Shown: one piece after another, positions 54,643-63,930 of the stretch
How positions within the stretch are numbered: position 1 is the first letter of the stretch
Layout: every line of letters starts with the position of its first letter
Assembly: GCA_010206265.1 (NCBI GenBank)
Contig: VIQV01000023.1
Span: forward strand, 186,001-250,000
Direction: 5' to 3'
DNA from: Lachnospiraceae bacterium MD329
GTDB lineage: Bacteria; Bacillota; Clostridia; UBA1381
Length of the DNA: 64,000 nucleotides
The notes under the pieces: generated by a model
What the model saw: the letters and a program-made list of their open reading frames with translations, nothing else
Told to the model about the DNA's origin: nothing
The model's database searches: none
Made by a program: the position numbers and the translations under genes

Positions 54643-55650
54643 TCATTCCGCAAAAGGTATGTCGAAATGGTCATAGGCTAATTTTGTAGCTATTCTGCCT
54701 CGCGGTGTTCTTGATATAAAACCAAGCTGCAGCAGATACGGTTCATACACGTCCTCAATTGTGTTCGGCTCCTCGCCTATCGTTGCCGCAAGCGTATCCA
54801 GTCCTACAGGACCTCCGCCGAAATTCTCAATCATCGTCTTTATCATACGGCTGTCTATAATATCAAGCCCAAGTTCGTCAACTTCCATATTTCCCAATGC
54901 CTCGGCGGCAACCTTATAAGTAATTTTACCGTCGTGCATAACCTGTGCGAAATCACGAACACGTTTCAAAAACCTGTTTGCAATTCTCGGAGTACCTCGT
55001 GAACGAGAGGCAATTTCCGCCGCGCCTTCGTCGTCTATTTCGACTCCTAAAAGTCCTGCGCTGCGCTTTACGATTTCCTGTAGTTCTTCAACCGTATAAA
55101 GCTCCAGACGGCTTATAACTCCGAAACGGTCACGCAAGGGTGCCGTCAGAAGTCCCGCTCGCGTCGTCGCTCCTATAAGCGTGAACTTAGGAAGGTCAAT
55201 TCTTATTGATTTTGCCGCAGGTCCTTTTCCTATTATTATGTCAAGCGCATAATCCTCCATTGCAGGATACAATATCTCTTCAACTGTCCTTGACATACGG
55301 TGTATTTCATCTATGAACAAAATATCGTGTTCTGAAAGGTTTGTAAGTATTGCGGCAAGGTCACCTGCTTTTTCAATTGCAGGTCCTGACGTAATTCTTA
55401 TATTAACGCCCATTTCATTGGCGATAATGCTTGCAAGCGTTGTTTTTCCCAAACCCGGAGGTCCATACAATAAAACGTGGTCAAGCGCCTCGTGCCTATC
55501 AATCGCAGCCTGTATGTACACCCGAAGATTTCCCTTCGCTTTCTCCTGTCCGATATATTCCGAAAGATTTCTCGGACGTAAGCCGTATTCAATTTCAGTG
55601 TCTTCACTTATAAAATCACTTGTGACAAATCTTTCGTCCTCATCAAACAA
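54643..55650 (-). CDS. ruvB: Holliday junction branch migration helicase RuvB
   Basis: AAA+ motor of the RuvABC resolvasome. The 335-residue protein has GPPGLGKTT (Walker A), FIDEIHR (Walker B), GATTRAG (sensor) and a C-terminal winged helix. It starts with TTG at 55650, eight bases after AGGAGG, and lies 17 bases after ruvA. Confidence 0.98.
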   Translation of the reverse strand: MFDEDERFVTSDFISEDTEIEYGLRPRNLSEYIGQEKAKGNLRVYIQAAIDRHEALDHVLLYGPPGLGKTTLASIIANEMGVNIRITSGPAIEKAGDLAAILTNLSEHDILFIDEIHRMSRTVEEILYPAMEDYALDIIIGKGPAAKSIRIDLPKFTLIGATTRAGLLTAPLRDRFGVISRLELYTVEELQEIVKRSAGLLGVEIDDEGAAEIASRSRGTPRIANRFLKRVRDFAQVMHDGKITYKVAAEALGNMEVDELGLDIIDSRMIKTMIENFGGGPVGLDTLAATIGEEPNTIEDVYEPYLLQLGFISRTPRGRIATKLAYDHFDIPFAE

Positions 55651-55667
55651 TGATGTTTCCTCCTAAT

Positions 55668-56255
55668 TTACAAAAGGCTGGATAATGCCTTCTTTATTAT
55701 ATCTTCTACTTCCATTGAGGCGTCGACCTTACTTACCGCTTTCTGAGCGTCCGACGGACTATATCCCAGAACCACAAGCGCGCTCACTGCCTCACTTCTG
55801 TTATCCGACGCGTCAAACGCAACCGTTTCATCTCCGTCGAGCCCCAGTTCTTCGGTTTTCAGCTTATCCTTCAATTCAAGAATTACACGCTGTGCAAGCT
55901 TTGGTCCAACACCCGACGCCTTGGTAATTGTTTTAATATCATTTGTTACTACTGCAACCGCAAACTTTGCAGGCGTTGCAACAGATAATATTGAAAGCGC
56001 CGCCTTAGGACCTACTCCCGACACTGAGATTAAATGAATAAACATATTCTTCTCTTCCTGCGTCGAAAATCCGTAAAGCTCCATTGCGTCCTCCCGAACA
56101 TTAAGATAAGTATATACAGTAACTTCTCTGCCTGTGCTGTCCAGATTATTTAACGTTGTCAGTGAAGTATTTATCATATACCCTACACCGTTAGCGTCAA
56201 CAACTATGTAATTTTCACTTTTTTGTACCAAAGTACCCTTTATATAGTAATACAT
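55668..56255 (-). CDS. ruvA: Holliday junction binding protein RuvA
   Basis: DNA-binding subunit that loads RuvB at Holliday junctions; 195 residues from the ATG at 56255 (GAGG upstream). It begins MYYYIKGTL, with the OB-fold region, the two helix-hairpin-helix motifs (VSGVGPKAAL and ASGVGPKLAQ) and the C-terminal three-helix domain that contacts RuvB. It is transcribed from its own promoter, separately from ruvC. Confidence 0.97.
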   Translation of the reverse strand: MYYYIKGTLVQKSENYIVVDANGVGYMINTSLTTLNNLDSTGREVTVYTYLNVREDAMELYGFSTQEEKNMFIHLISVSGVGPKAALSILSVATPAKFAVAVVTNDIKTITKASGVGPKLAQRVILELKDKLKTEELGLDGDETVAFDASDNRSEAVSALVVLGYSPSDAQKAVSKVDASMEVEDIIKKALSSLL

Positions 56256-56276
56256 TTTTATCAACCTCGCAGGTAT

Positions 56277-56305
56277 ATAATACATTATTATTACAATTAT
56301 GTCAA
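56277..56305 (-). promoter_or_regulatory. Predicted ruvAB promoter; otherwise empty AT-rich gap
   Basis: TTGACA and TATTAT separated by 17 bases, close to consensus. It sits at the end of the 281-base gap between ruvC and ruvA. The rest of the gap (56306-56536) is very AT-rich; I see no hairpin terminator, small gene, or clear LexA box (GAAC-N4-GTTC) there. Confidence 0.75.
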
Positions 56306-56536
56306 CCTGTCAAATGTTACAAATTTATTAAATATTTTAGTTTATTTAAATATTTGTTTAAAAATACTTTGTTTTGTATGTGCTATTTTGCCATATATCT
56401 CCGTATATCTATTACTATTTTTGTATTATTATTCTAAAATTCTTATATTTCAGTAATTTTTCATAATTGTTACATTGTTGTTACAAGAACCACTATATAT
56501 TGTGTTAATTCGCTTTTTGCTACAATATATCGACCG

Positions 56537-57040
56537 TTATTTTACATTGTTAATTCCAAACATATTATTCATTTTATTAGAATGGGCGTGACATATTGCA
56601 ATTGCAAGAGCGTCGGCTGCGTCATCAGGCTTTGGTATTGCATTTAAACCCAGAAGCATTTTTACCATAGTCTGTATCTGTTTTTTGTCCGCACGTCCAT
56701 AACCTGTAACCGACTGTTTTACCTGTAACGGCGTATATTCGCAAATAGGAATATTTCGGTTCGACACTGCAACAAGCAATACTCCTCTTGCCTGCGCTAC
56801 GTTAATTGCAGTTTTCTGGTTTGAGTTAAAAAACAATTCCTCAATCGCCACTGCGTCTGGATTATATTTATCAAGATACATATTCATTTCTTGATATATT
56901 TTCTTTAAACGCTCTGTTGTAGCCATACCCGCAGGAGTAGTTATTGCGTTGTATTCAAGCGTTCTGAATTTGTTTCCGACATATTCAACCACTCCTATTC
57001 CTACTATTGCATAACCCGGGTCTATACCTATTATAATCAT
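56537..57040 (-). CDS. ruvC: Holliday junction resolvase RuvC
   Basis: Endonuclease that resolves Holliday junctions, 167 residues. The acidic catalytic residues are visible in [17 protein letters not shown] and [10 protein letters not shown]. The ATG at 57040 has GAGGAG upstream; a longer frame to 57112 lies in the intergenic promoter region. It is separated from ruvAB by an AT-rich gap and diverges from argG. Confidence 0.97.
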   Translation of the reverse strand: MIIIGIDPGYAIVGIGVVEYVGNKFRTLEYNAITTPAGMATTERLKKIYQEMNMYLDKYNPDAVAIEELFFNSNQKTAINVAQARGVLLVAVSNRNIPICEYTPLQVKQSVTGYGRADKKQIQTMVKMLLGLNAIPKPDDAADALAIAICHAHSNKMNNMFGINNVK

Positions 57041-57077
57041 AACTCTGTTTTCTCCTCTATTTTCGTCAAAATTGCTA

Positions 57078-57106
57078 TTGAATATATATTGTATATGTTG
57101 TATAAT
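57078..57106 (+). promoter_or_regulatory. Predicted argG promoter with overlapping palindromes
   Basis: TTGAAT and TATAAT separated by 17 bases, 49 bases before the argG start. The perfect palindrome TTGTATAATATACAA covers the -10, and TGAATATATATT near the -35 resembles half of an ArgR box. This suggests arginine-dependent repression, but AT-rich DNA makes chance matches likely. Confidence 0.65.
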
Positions 57107-57155
57107 ATACAATATACAAATTACATTTTATAATATTTTAGGAGGAATTGCAACT

Positions 57156-58376
57156 ATGTCAAAGGAAAAAGTTGTTCTTGCCTATTCGGGCGGACTTGAT
57201 ACTTCAATCATTATTCCCTGGCTGAAGGAGAATTACGACTATGACGTAATCGCTGTATGCGGTGACGTCGGACAAGGTAAGGAAACTGACGGTCTTGAGG
57301 AAAGAGCAAAGAAAGCAGGCGCGTCAAAGCTTTATATTGCAGATTTAAGAGATGAATATGTTAAAGACTACATATTCCCTACTCTTAAAGCAGGCGCTGT
57401 ATACGAGGGTAAATATCTGTTGGGTACTTCCCACGCAAGACCTATTATAGCAAAAAAACTTGTTGAAATAGCTCACAAGGAAGGCGCTGTAGCAATTTGT
57501 CACGGCGCTACGGGTAAAGGCAACGACCAGGTACGTTTTGAACTTGGTATTAAAGCTCTTGACCCGTCGTTAAAAATTATTGCTCCGTGGAGAATATGGG
57601 ATATTAAATCACGTGAGGACGCTGTTGATTATGCAGAGGCTCACAATATAGAAATACCTGTAACAAAAAAAGACCTTTATTCTCGTGACAGAAATATCTG
57701 GCACATCAGCCACGAAGGTATGGATTTGGAGGACCCTGCAAACGAGCCGCAGCTTGACAGTCTGCTAAAACTCGGTGTATCGCCTGAAAAAGCTCCAAAT
57801 GAACCAAAATATATTACTATCGGTTTTGAAAAGGGCGAGCCTGTTTCTATAGACGGTAAAAAGTATGACCCTCGTCCTCTTGTTGAAGAACTTAACAGAA
57901 TAGGCGGCGCTTACGGCGTTGGTATTGCTGATATAGTCGAGGACAGACTTGTTGGTATGAAATCAAGAGGAGTTTATGAAACTCCGGGCGGAACGATTCT
58001 TTACACTGCTATTCAGGAACTTGAATTTCTATGTCTTGACCGTGATACTCAGGCATTTAAGCGTCAGTCTGCAATTAAATTTGCTGAACTCGTTTATGAC
58101 GGCAAATGGTTTACACCACTCCGCGAATCAATGTCAGCTATGTTTGACGTAATGGACGAAACCGTTACCGGCGAAGTAAGATTAAAGCTGTACAAGGGCA
58201 GTGTTACTCCTGCAGGTACAAAATCACCTTACTCACTTTATAACGAGGATATTGCTTCATTTGGTGACAGCCACGAGCTTTACAGTCACAAGGACAGCGC
58301 AGGATTTATTAATCTGTTCGGTCTGCCGCTAAAGGTTCGCGCAATGATGAAGAAAAAGAACGGTTTGGATAAATAA
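57156..58376 (+). CDS. argG: Argininosuccinate synthase
   Basis: Joins citrulline and aspartate in arginine synthesis. The 406-residue protein has the PP-loop AYSGGLDTS for ATP, then [15 protein letters not shown] and [10 protein letters not shown], all typical. The ATG at 57156 follows AGGAGG. The usual partner argH is not adjacent; a terminator follows. Confidence 0.98.
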   Translation: MSKEKVVLAYSGGLDTSIIIPWLKENYDYDVIAVCGDVGQGKETDGLEERAKKAGASKLYIADLRDEYVKDYIFPTLKAGAVYEGKYLLGTSHARPIIAKKLVEIAHKEGAVAICHGATGKGNDQVRFELGIKALDPSLKIIAPWRIWDIKSREDAVDYAEAHNIEIPVTKKDLYSRDRNIWHISHEGMDLEDPANEPQLDSLLKLGVSPEKAPNEPKYITIGFEKGEPVSIDGKKYDPRPLVEELNRIGGAYGVGIADIVEDRLVGMKSRGVYETPGGTILYTAIQELEFLCLDRDTQAFKRQSAIKFAELVYDGKWFTPLRESMSAMFDVMDETVTGEVRLKLYKGSVTPAGTKSPYSLYNEDIASFGDSHELYSHKDSAGFINLFGLPLKVRAMMKKKNGLDK

Positions 58377-58384
58377 AATCTTAA

Positions 58385-58425
58385 ACAAAAAAACTCTTAT
58401 TCCGTAAAGGTTTAAGAGTTTTTTC
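58385..58425. terminator. Bidirectional terminator between argG and lonB-like gene
   Basis: A stem (AAACTCTTA, 58391-58399, with TAAGAGTTT, 58413-58421) with A- and T-runs on both sides lies between two convergent genes and can serve both. Confidence 0.82.
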
Positions 58426-58428
58426 TAT

Positions 58429-59502
58429 TTAATTCGGTTTTATAATTGATATATCGACAATTCTGTCATCACCCGTAAGCAGTCGCCCGTTTGTATAGCG
58501 GCAGGTATTAAGCGTCCATAGCGCGTCACGTGCAGTTATAGTGCCGCGACCGTCCAGAAAGGCATTATTTTTTGCCATTTGAAGTATTTTAACCGCGTCC
58601 CTGCCGTTTTTTGCATACTGCGATATAAGCTCAATTGCACCGCTGTCTACGGATATTTTAAGACGATTTGACGTTGAAACTATTATTTTTTCAATGTCTG
58701 CGCAAGTTAAAGGATTGAAAAATATCTCAATGCATCGCGAACGTATCGCCTCAGGAATATCATCGCCGCCCTTGGTTGTAGCACCTATCAGTCTAAAATC
58801 TGCAGGCATTCCGTTTTTAAAGATATCGTGTATATAATCAGGTATATTCTTATCAAACTCATTGTAATATGCGCTTTCAAAAAATACGCGTCTGTCCTCT
58901 AAAACCTTTAAAAGCTTATTTAACTGACTTGAAGGCAGTTCTCCTATCTCGTCAATAAAAAGCACTCCGCCGTGCGCTTTAGTTACCGCGCCTGCCTTTG
59001 GCTGAGGTATACCTGCCGTGCCGTATGCTCCGGCGCCTTGATATATAGGGTCGTGCACAGAACCGATAAGCGGGTCGGCTATTGAACGCTCATCACAGCG
59101 CATTATAGTAGCGTCGGTTTCTATAAACTTCGCATTTCTCAAAAACGGCGTACCGACACTTTTTTTAGCCTCACCCAAAGCAAGACGCGCCGCCGCAGTT
59201 TTTCCCACTCCTGCAGGACCGTATATAATGACGTGCTGAGGGTGCGGACCGCACAAAGCCGCCGTTATTGCGCGTATCCCCTCCTCCTGTCCGATTATTT
59301 CCGACATATCCTTCGGTCTTACGGTTTCCGTCAGCGGTTCACGCAAATGTATTCTTCGCATTTCGTCAAGACGTGCCTTTGACTTCTTCGCACTTTCATC
59401 AAGTAAATGCGTATCACTTTTTTCACTTTTCAATCTTGTAAAAAAATACATTCCTATTATCAGCGTAAAAAACAGCTGTGTTATTGTTATTATACTTGTC
59501 AT
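58429..59502 (-). CDS. LonB-like AAA+ ATPase lacking the protease domain
   Basis: Membrane-anchored AAA+ protein of 357 residues that closely matches the N-terminal two thirds of sporulation protease LonB. It has a single N-terminal membrane segment (about 4-22), Walker A GPAGVGKT (95-102), Walker B GGVLFIDE (178-185), the long PLIGSVHDPIYQGAGAYG segment, and the IGATT...AIRSRC sensor/Arg-finger region. LonB proteins are usually about 550 residues and end in a Ser-Lys protease domain. Here the protein stops just after the ATPase lid, and only a terminator and the convergent argG lie beyond, so the protease part is truly missing at this locus. The ATPase motifs are intact, so it may act as an unfoldase, or an older function is being lost. 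GGGGTGAG precedes the ATG. Confidence 0.88.
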   Translation of the reverse strand: MTSIITITQLFFTLIIGMYFFTRLKSEKSDTHLLDESAKKSKARLDEMRRIHLREPLTETVRPKDMSEIIGQEEGIRAITAALCGPHPQHVIIYGPAGVGKTAAARLALGEAKKSVGTPFLRNAKFIETDATIMRCDERSIADPLIGSVHDPIYQGAGAYGTAGIPQPKAGAVTKAHGGVLFIDEIGELPSSQLNKLLKVLEDRRVFFESAYYNEFDKNIPDYIHDIFKNGMPADFRLIGATTKGGDDIPEAIRSRCIEIFFNPLTCADIEKIIVSTSNRLKISVDSGAIELISQYAKNGRDAVKILQMAKNNAFLDGRGTITARDALWTLNTCRYTNGRLLTGDDRIVDISIIKPN

Positions 59503-59582
59503 TTTCTCACCCCAATTATTTTTGCTTAGTCTTTGATTAGAAAACGGTATTTATTCTGTTTTATGGTGTGGAAAAATCCGAC

Positions 59583-59612
59583 ACAAAAAAAGAGCTGTTA
59601 TTTACAGCCCTC
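59583..59612 (-). terminator. Terminator overlapping the end of the C_GCAxxG_C_C gene
   Basis: A stem (59592-59598 with 59604-59610, one G-T pair) includes the last codons and the stop codon, followed on the minus strand by seven T bases. It ends the DUF5685-to-C_GCAxxG gene cluster. Confidence 0.8.
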
Positions 59613-60053
59613 AATAAGATATTTTTCTATGATATTAGCGCAATCTTCAATACAGCCGATACACGGACGTTTCTTATAAAATGATTCTGTGCGTTTTGTC
59701 GGTTCGGCGCTGCCGTCCTTCGGCAAATTGTTTCCAAGCAAATCCGCACATATAACAGAACCATTTTTATCCTTAAATTCACCTGTCATTTTCTGAACAG
59801 CCTCATATACCCTCTTACGGGTCATAGTATCCCCTGCTATTCCGTCACTTAATGCCATTCCTGCAACCATACTCATTCCGCTTACTGCTCCGCAGGTAAG
59901 CCGCATACGCCCCATTCCGCCGCCCATTCCTTCACTAAGACGCATTGCGGAGGTTTCATCTATACCAAAAAGGTCACAAAACGCACATACTACCGCCTGT
60001 GAGCAATTACACCCTGATTTAAACAATTCCACAGCCTTTTGTGCTCTATCCAT
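59598..60053 (-). CDS. C_GCAxxG_C_C family redox-type protein
   Basis: Small cytoplasmic protein of 151 residues with the family pattern: GCNCSQAVVCAF near the N-terminus, TCGAVSGMSMVAG in the middle, then C (VICADLLG) and CIGCIEDC near the end. The conserved cysteines suggest redox or metal chemistry; precise role unknown. It overlaps prmC by eight bases and is the last gene of its operon. Confidence 0.9.
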   Translation of the reverse strand: MDRAQKAVELFKSGCNCSQAVVCAFCDLFGIDETSAMRLSEGMGGGMGRMRLTCGAVSGMSMVAGMALSDGIAGDTMTRKRVYEAVQKMTGEFKDKNGSVICADLLGNNLPKDGSAEPTKRTESFYKKRPCIGCIEDCANIIEKYLIEGCK

Positions 60054-60885
60054 TACTAATCATCCTTCCTGTTACCACTCTGTCATTTCCGCCTAAATCC
60101 TTTATAACTTGTATATTATCAAAATTATTTTTTAACAGTTCAACAACCTGCTCTGCCTGATTATAGCCTATCTCCATTGCTATCAGTCCGTTTTCTGACA
60201 GCAACTCCGGAGCAATCTTGGCTATACGCCTGTAAAAAATCAATCCGTCAGCGCCTCCGTCCAGCGCAATATGCGGTTCGTAGTCCTTAACCTCCGTCTG
60301 TAGTGTTTCTATAATATCTGACTCTATATACGGAGGATTTGATACAATTATATCATATTTACTGTCAGGATATTCCTTTAATATATCTTTTTTTAGTATT
60401 TTCACTCGGTTATCCACACTATTTCGAACTATATTTCTTTTGCCGGTTTCAAGTGCAGTATCGTCTATATCCACAAGATCTGCCGTAACATTGTTTCTGT
60501 AATATGCAATACTTATCCCGACACAGCCGCTGCCCGAACAAATATCGAGGACTTTATATGTCCTATCATCTCTGATTTCTTCAATAACAGTTTCAACAAG
60601 AGTTTCTGTATCTGCACGCGGTATAAGAACACCTTTTTCCACATAAAATCCGAGCGACATAAACTCTGTTTCTCCAAGTATGTATTGGAGCGGTTCGCCT
60701 GTTTTACGACGTGCAGCCATTTCAAATGCTCTTTTATATTCATTTTCTGTTACATCACGTCTGCCGCCGATAACTAACTGAGTACGCGTCACCCCTAACG
60801 CGCTCATTACAATAAGCTCAGCCTCAAAACGCGCATTATCGTTAATCAGCCCCTCAATTTCGCGTACAAGCTCGGAAACTACCAT
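60046..60885 (-). CDS. prmC: Peptide chain release factor N5-glutamine methyltransferase
   Basis: Methylates the GGQ glutamine of release factors. The 279-residue protein has the SAM-binding motif LDICSGSGCVGISIA and the catalytic NPPYIE. It overlaps both the DUF1385 gene (7 bases) and the C_GCAxxG gene (8 bases). In many Clostridia prmC stands next to DUF1385, as here; prfA is not in the window. Confidence 0.96.
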   Translation of the reverse strand: MVVSELVREIEGLINDNARFEAELIVMSALGVTRTQLVIGGRRDVTENEYKRAFEMAARRKTGEPLQYILGETEFMSLGFYVEKGVLIPRADTETLVETVIEEIRDDRTYKVLDICSGSGCVGISIAYYRNNVTADLVDIDDTALETGKRNIVRNSVDNRVKILKKDILKEYPDSKYDIIVSNPPYIESDIIETLQTEVKDYEPHIALDGGADGLIFYRRIAKIAPELLSENGLIAMEIGYNQAEQVVELLKNNFDNIQVIKDLGGNDRVVTGRMISNG

Positions 60886-61847
60886 CTGTCGTCCTCTTGA
60901 TTTTCGGGTATGCAGGGTTCCATTGAGGCAATGGCAACCTCTATCTGAGTTTCGTCAGGCTCACAGGTAGTCAGCTTTTGCAGCCACAACCCCGGCTTTG
61001 ACAGCCACGTTACACATCTGCTCTTACTTCTGCCAGCCCATTTTATAAGTTCATACGATATTCCTGCAACTACAGGCAGCAGAGCAAGACGCATAAGCAC
61101 TCTGAGCAGCACCATATCCACTCTCGGCAGCAAAGCAAAAAGCAATATACTTACTATCATTACAAACAGTAAAAAGCTCGTTCCGCAGCGAGGGTGAAAA
61201 CGCGGATACTTCTTAACATTTTCTGCTGTAAGCTCTTCTCCTGCCTCATAACAGGCAATTGTTTTATGCTCTGCTCCGTGATACTCAAACACACGGCGTA
61301 TATCCTTCATTCGTGATACAAGCGCAAGATAACCGATAAATATTATCATTCTGATTACACCCTCAAAAAGACTTGTAAAAAGGTGCGAATCCGTAACATA
61401 TGACAGCCCGTTTATCATTGAACCGAGTTTTTCAGCACCTTTTGTAAGAAATGTCGGCAAAATCATAAAGAGTGCAATACTGAATACAAGCGAAATTGCA
61501 ATTGAAACATAAATTACAATATCCTTTATTTTATCACCGAATTTATTTTCAAGCCATCTGTCAAACTTACTTTCGCTTTCCTCCTCGTCCTCGATATCAA
61601 CAAATTCTGCGCTGTACATAAGCGCTTTCATTCCTATTACAAGGCTGTCTATAAAATTGACACAGCCGCGTATAATCGGCAGTTTAAAAAACGCACTTCG
61701 TGTTTTTGTACCGTTTTCCTCTATCTTGCGTTCTATTTCACCGTCTGGTTTTCTTACCGCTACAGTCGTCTTGTAGGGACCTCTCATCATAACGCCCTCC
61801 ATAACCGCCTGTCCGCCGATTGATGTTATATGCTGTTCCTTACTCAT
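60879..61847 (-). CDS. DUF1385 membrane protein
   Basis: Membrane protein of 322 residues with an IGGQAVMEGVMMRGP start, several hydrophobic segments (about 60-80, 110-135, 155-180, 215-270) and the EYHGAEHKTIACYE and HPRCGTSFLL motifs of DUF1385. The biochemical function is not established to my knowledge. It is coupled to prmC by overlap. Confidence 0.93.
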   Translation of the reverse strand: MSKEQHITSIGGQAVMEGVMMRGPYKTTVAVRKPDGEIERKIEENGTKTRSAFFKLPIIRGCVNFIDSLVIGMKALMYSAEFVDIEDEEESESKFDRWLENKFGDKIKDIVIYVSIAISLVFSIALFMILPTFLTKGAEKLGSMINGLSYVTDSHLFTSLFEGVIRMIIFIGYLALVSRMKDIRRVFEYHGAEHKTIACYEAGEELTAENVKKYPRFHPRCGTSFLLFVMIVSILLFALLPRVDMVLLRVLMRLALLPVVAGISYELIKWAGRSKSRCVTWLSKPGLWLQKLTTCEPDETQIEVAIASMEPCIPENQEDDRW

Positions 61848-61871
61848 TATCTTACTTTTCCTTTCACAATT

Positions 61872-62444
61872 TTATATACACGGGCATATGCAGTCAAAGC
61901 ACATACACGCTGTACAGCAGTCGCAGGCGCTGCAGCAGCCTGATGTATTATTGCCTGCAGATGTGGTATACGCGGTATTTCTGTTCAGTACGTTATCCAA
62001 AGCCGCCCTGTATTCCGCATTGTCAGGTTCCATATTTACCGCCGTTTTCAGAAAGCTTATCGCCTGATCATACCAGCCCACCTGCAAACGCGCGCGTCCC
62101 GACAAATAGTACCATTCAGCATTTTTAGGCAGTTTTTCAAGCATTTCCAATGCCTCGCGTATACGCGACATCGAAACAAGAATCCGTACATTATTAAAAC
62201 TCGGGTCCGTACCGCTTTCTCTACGTGAATAATCGGCTGTATTATTGGTATAACCGTTTCCGCGGTTATTCATAATCATATCATATGCCTTGTTTATTTC
62301 CTTTATTTTTTCGCTCGCCAAATCGGACAGCGGATTATTAACATATTTATCAGGGTGATATTTTTTTGCCAATTCACGATATGCTTTTTTTATTGTTTCT
62401 TCATCGGCGTTTTCGCTGACGCCCAAAACCTCATAAGGATTCAT
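61872..62444 (-). CDS. DnaJ-domain protein with cysteine-rich tail
   Basis: J-domain co-chaperone-like protein, 190 residues. The J domain (1-65) has the HPD motif (KKYHPDKY), so it should stimulate an Hsp70. A TPR-like helical region (about 90-160) follows. The last 25 residues contain ten cysteines ([14 protein letters not shown] and on). The J-domain plus TPR plus Cys-tail arrangement is seen next to DUF5685 in Clostridia; the two genes overlap by four bases here. Client unknown. Confidence 0.9.
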   Translation of the reverse strand: MNPYEVLGVSENADEETIKKAYRELAKKYHPDKYVNNPLSDLASEKIKEINKAYDMIMNNRGNGYTNNTADYSRRESGTDPSFNNVRILVSMSRIREALEMLEKLPKNAEWYYLSGRARLQVGWYDQAISFLKTAVNMEPDNAEYRAALDNVLNRNTAYTTSAGNNTSGCCSACDCCTACMCFDCICPCI

Positions 62445-63298
62445 TCCGAACTCCTTTCAAAAATATAATCCTGCTTTACTTTTAAGGCAGTATATATAAT
62501 ATTATCCGTAACTTCTTTATTGGCATACAGATTAAGCAGGTTATATGCTGAAGACGCATTTTCAAGTGTAAATGTAAGCGATATTCTCAGTGTTTCACTG
62601 ATTTTCTGCCATATTTCCTGCGACGTACATTCTGAATATCTCGCTGAAAATGTATTATAAGTCTTTTTTCTTATATCCCGCTCCAAATCATTATACGCAT
62701 CAATAATGTAAATCCAGCGTCCTATATTGTAACCCAGCCACGCAAGAGCACGCCTTGTCCCGTCATCACGTATAAAATCAGGTGTAAACAGTATCTCCAG
62801 TATCTTTGCAAAGCAGTCTGCCGTTTCATCAATTTCTGTACAGCCGCTTTTTTCCAATACGCTAAGCTTTTTCAGACAATTCTCTATTTGAGCATATTGC
62901 TCTAAATAACGTCTTTTTGCCTTTTTACAGCCTCTGCGAAATAACACCAGACCAAAAAATGCTTTTATACTTCTGTCGTCTTGCCAATCGTCAAGCAGTT
63001 TCAGATAGCTTAAAATAACTCCCATATCAGCGGCGTAATTTACAGCCTCGTCTGAAACAACACACTTATTCTTCTTTATCGGATTAAACTCACATCTTTT
63101 ATCACAAAAATCCGTTTTATCACTGTTTACCGAGGACAAAATTATCGCAAGAAAGGTAATATCATAACTCAGTCCCATACGCGACATATGCGAGCATTGT
63201 TTTCCAATCGCCTTACACAAACCGCAGTAATACGCCTTAAAGATATTATATCCTTCATCACTCAGCGTATCCTTACATACCGTCACATATCCGAACAT
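62441..63298 (-). CDS. DUF5685 family protein
   Basis: Cytoplasmic, mostly helical protein of 285 residues with the family start [12 protein letters not shown] and [10 protein letters not shown], plus further cysteines (CDKRCEF, KKNKC) that may bind a metal. Function unknown. It is the first gene of the DUF5685-DnaJ-DUF1385-prmC-C_GCAxxG string, with a promoter at 63338-63366. Confidence 0.9.
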   Translation of the reverse strand: MFGYVTVCKDTLSDEGYNIFKAYYCGLCKAIGKQCSHMSRMGLSYDITFLAIILSSVNSDKTDFCDKRCEFNPIKKNKCVVSDEAVNYAADMGVILSYLKLLDDWQDDRSIKAFFGLVLFRRGCKKAKRRYLEQYAQIENCLKKLSVLEKSGCTEIDETADCFAKILEILFTPDFIRDDGTRRALAWLGYNIGRWIYIIDAYNDLERDIRKKTYNTFSARYSECTSQEIWQKISETLRISLTFTLENASSAYNLLNLYANKEVTDNIIYTALKVKQDYIFERSSE

Positions 63299-63337
63299 TA
63301 AAAGCCTCGCCTTTCTGAAATATTATCCATACAGATA

Positions 63338-63366
63338 AGTATATATCAAAACAAGTTAAAATTCAA
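63338..63366 (-). promoter_or_regulatory. Predicted promoter of the DUF5685 operon
   Basis: TTGAAT and TATACT separated by 17 bases, 40 bases before the gene. It lies in the divergent gap shared with spoVAC; I could not define a forespore (sigma-G) promoter for spoVAC in the AT-rich remainder. Confidence 0.7.
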
Positions 63367-63461
63367 CATATTGACGACATTTTTTATAAAATTATTTTTT
63401 TGTTCATAATTTATATAATTTGCGGAAACGATATTATAAAAATATTTTAGGAGATGACAAT

Positions 63462-63911
63462 ATGAAAAATGAAATGACCAACAAAGAATATAATGAATAT
63501 GTCAAAACGAAAACCCCTAATTCAAAGGTCGTTTTAAACTCCTTTAAAGCATTTATTTCAGGCGGAATAATCTGCGTTATAGGTCAATGTATTCTTATGT
63601 TGTTGAAAAAGTGCGGTTTCGACGAGGAAACCTCAGCAGGATATACTTCAATAATACTTATATTTTTAGGTGCGCTTTTAACAGGACTGGACATTTATCC
63701 AAAAATTGCAAAGTTCGCAGGAGCAGGTACAGTCGTACCCATAACAGGTTTCGCAAACTCTGTGGTGTCCCCTGCTCTTGAAGCTAAATCCGAAGGTATG
63801 ATTTTAGGTGTAGGAGCTCAGATATTCACTATTGCAGGTCCCGTTATTTTATACGGCACTCTTGCTTCGTGGATTGCAGGTTTAATATATTGGATTATAA
63901 GTTTATTTTAA
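63462..63911 (+). CDS. spoVAC: Stage V sporulation protein AC
   Basis: Membrane component of the dipicolinic acid channel of spores. From the ATG at 63462 (TTAGGAGATG upstream) the protein has 149 residues with about four membrane segments and the family strings LNSFKAFISGGIICVIGQ, FLGALLTGLDIYP and VPITGFANSVVSPALE. It is followed at 20 bases by spoVAD, the usual spoVAC-AD-AE order. Confidence 0.95.
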   Translation: MKNEMTNKEYNEYVKTKTPNSKVVLNSFKAFISGGIICVIGQCILMLLKKCGFDEETSAGYTSIILIFLGALLTGLDIYPKIAKFAGAGTVVPITGFANSVVSPALEAKSEGMILGVGAQIFTIAGPVILYGTLASWIAGLIYWIISLF

Positions 63912-63930
63912 AAGTTAGGAGATGATTGAC

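Noticed and set aside
56256-56536. Small gene or non-coding RNA in the ruvC-ruvA gap
   Set aside because: The region is extremely AT-rich with stop codons in all frames and no stable stem; only the ruvAB promoter at its end is convincing.
63370-63461. Sigma-G promoter for spoVAC
   Set aside because: A CATAATT string resembles a -10 box but no convincing -35 stands at the right distance in this AT-rich stretch.
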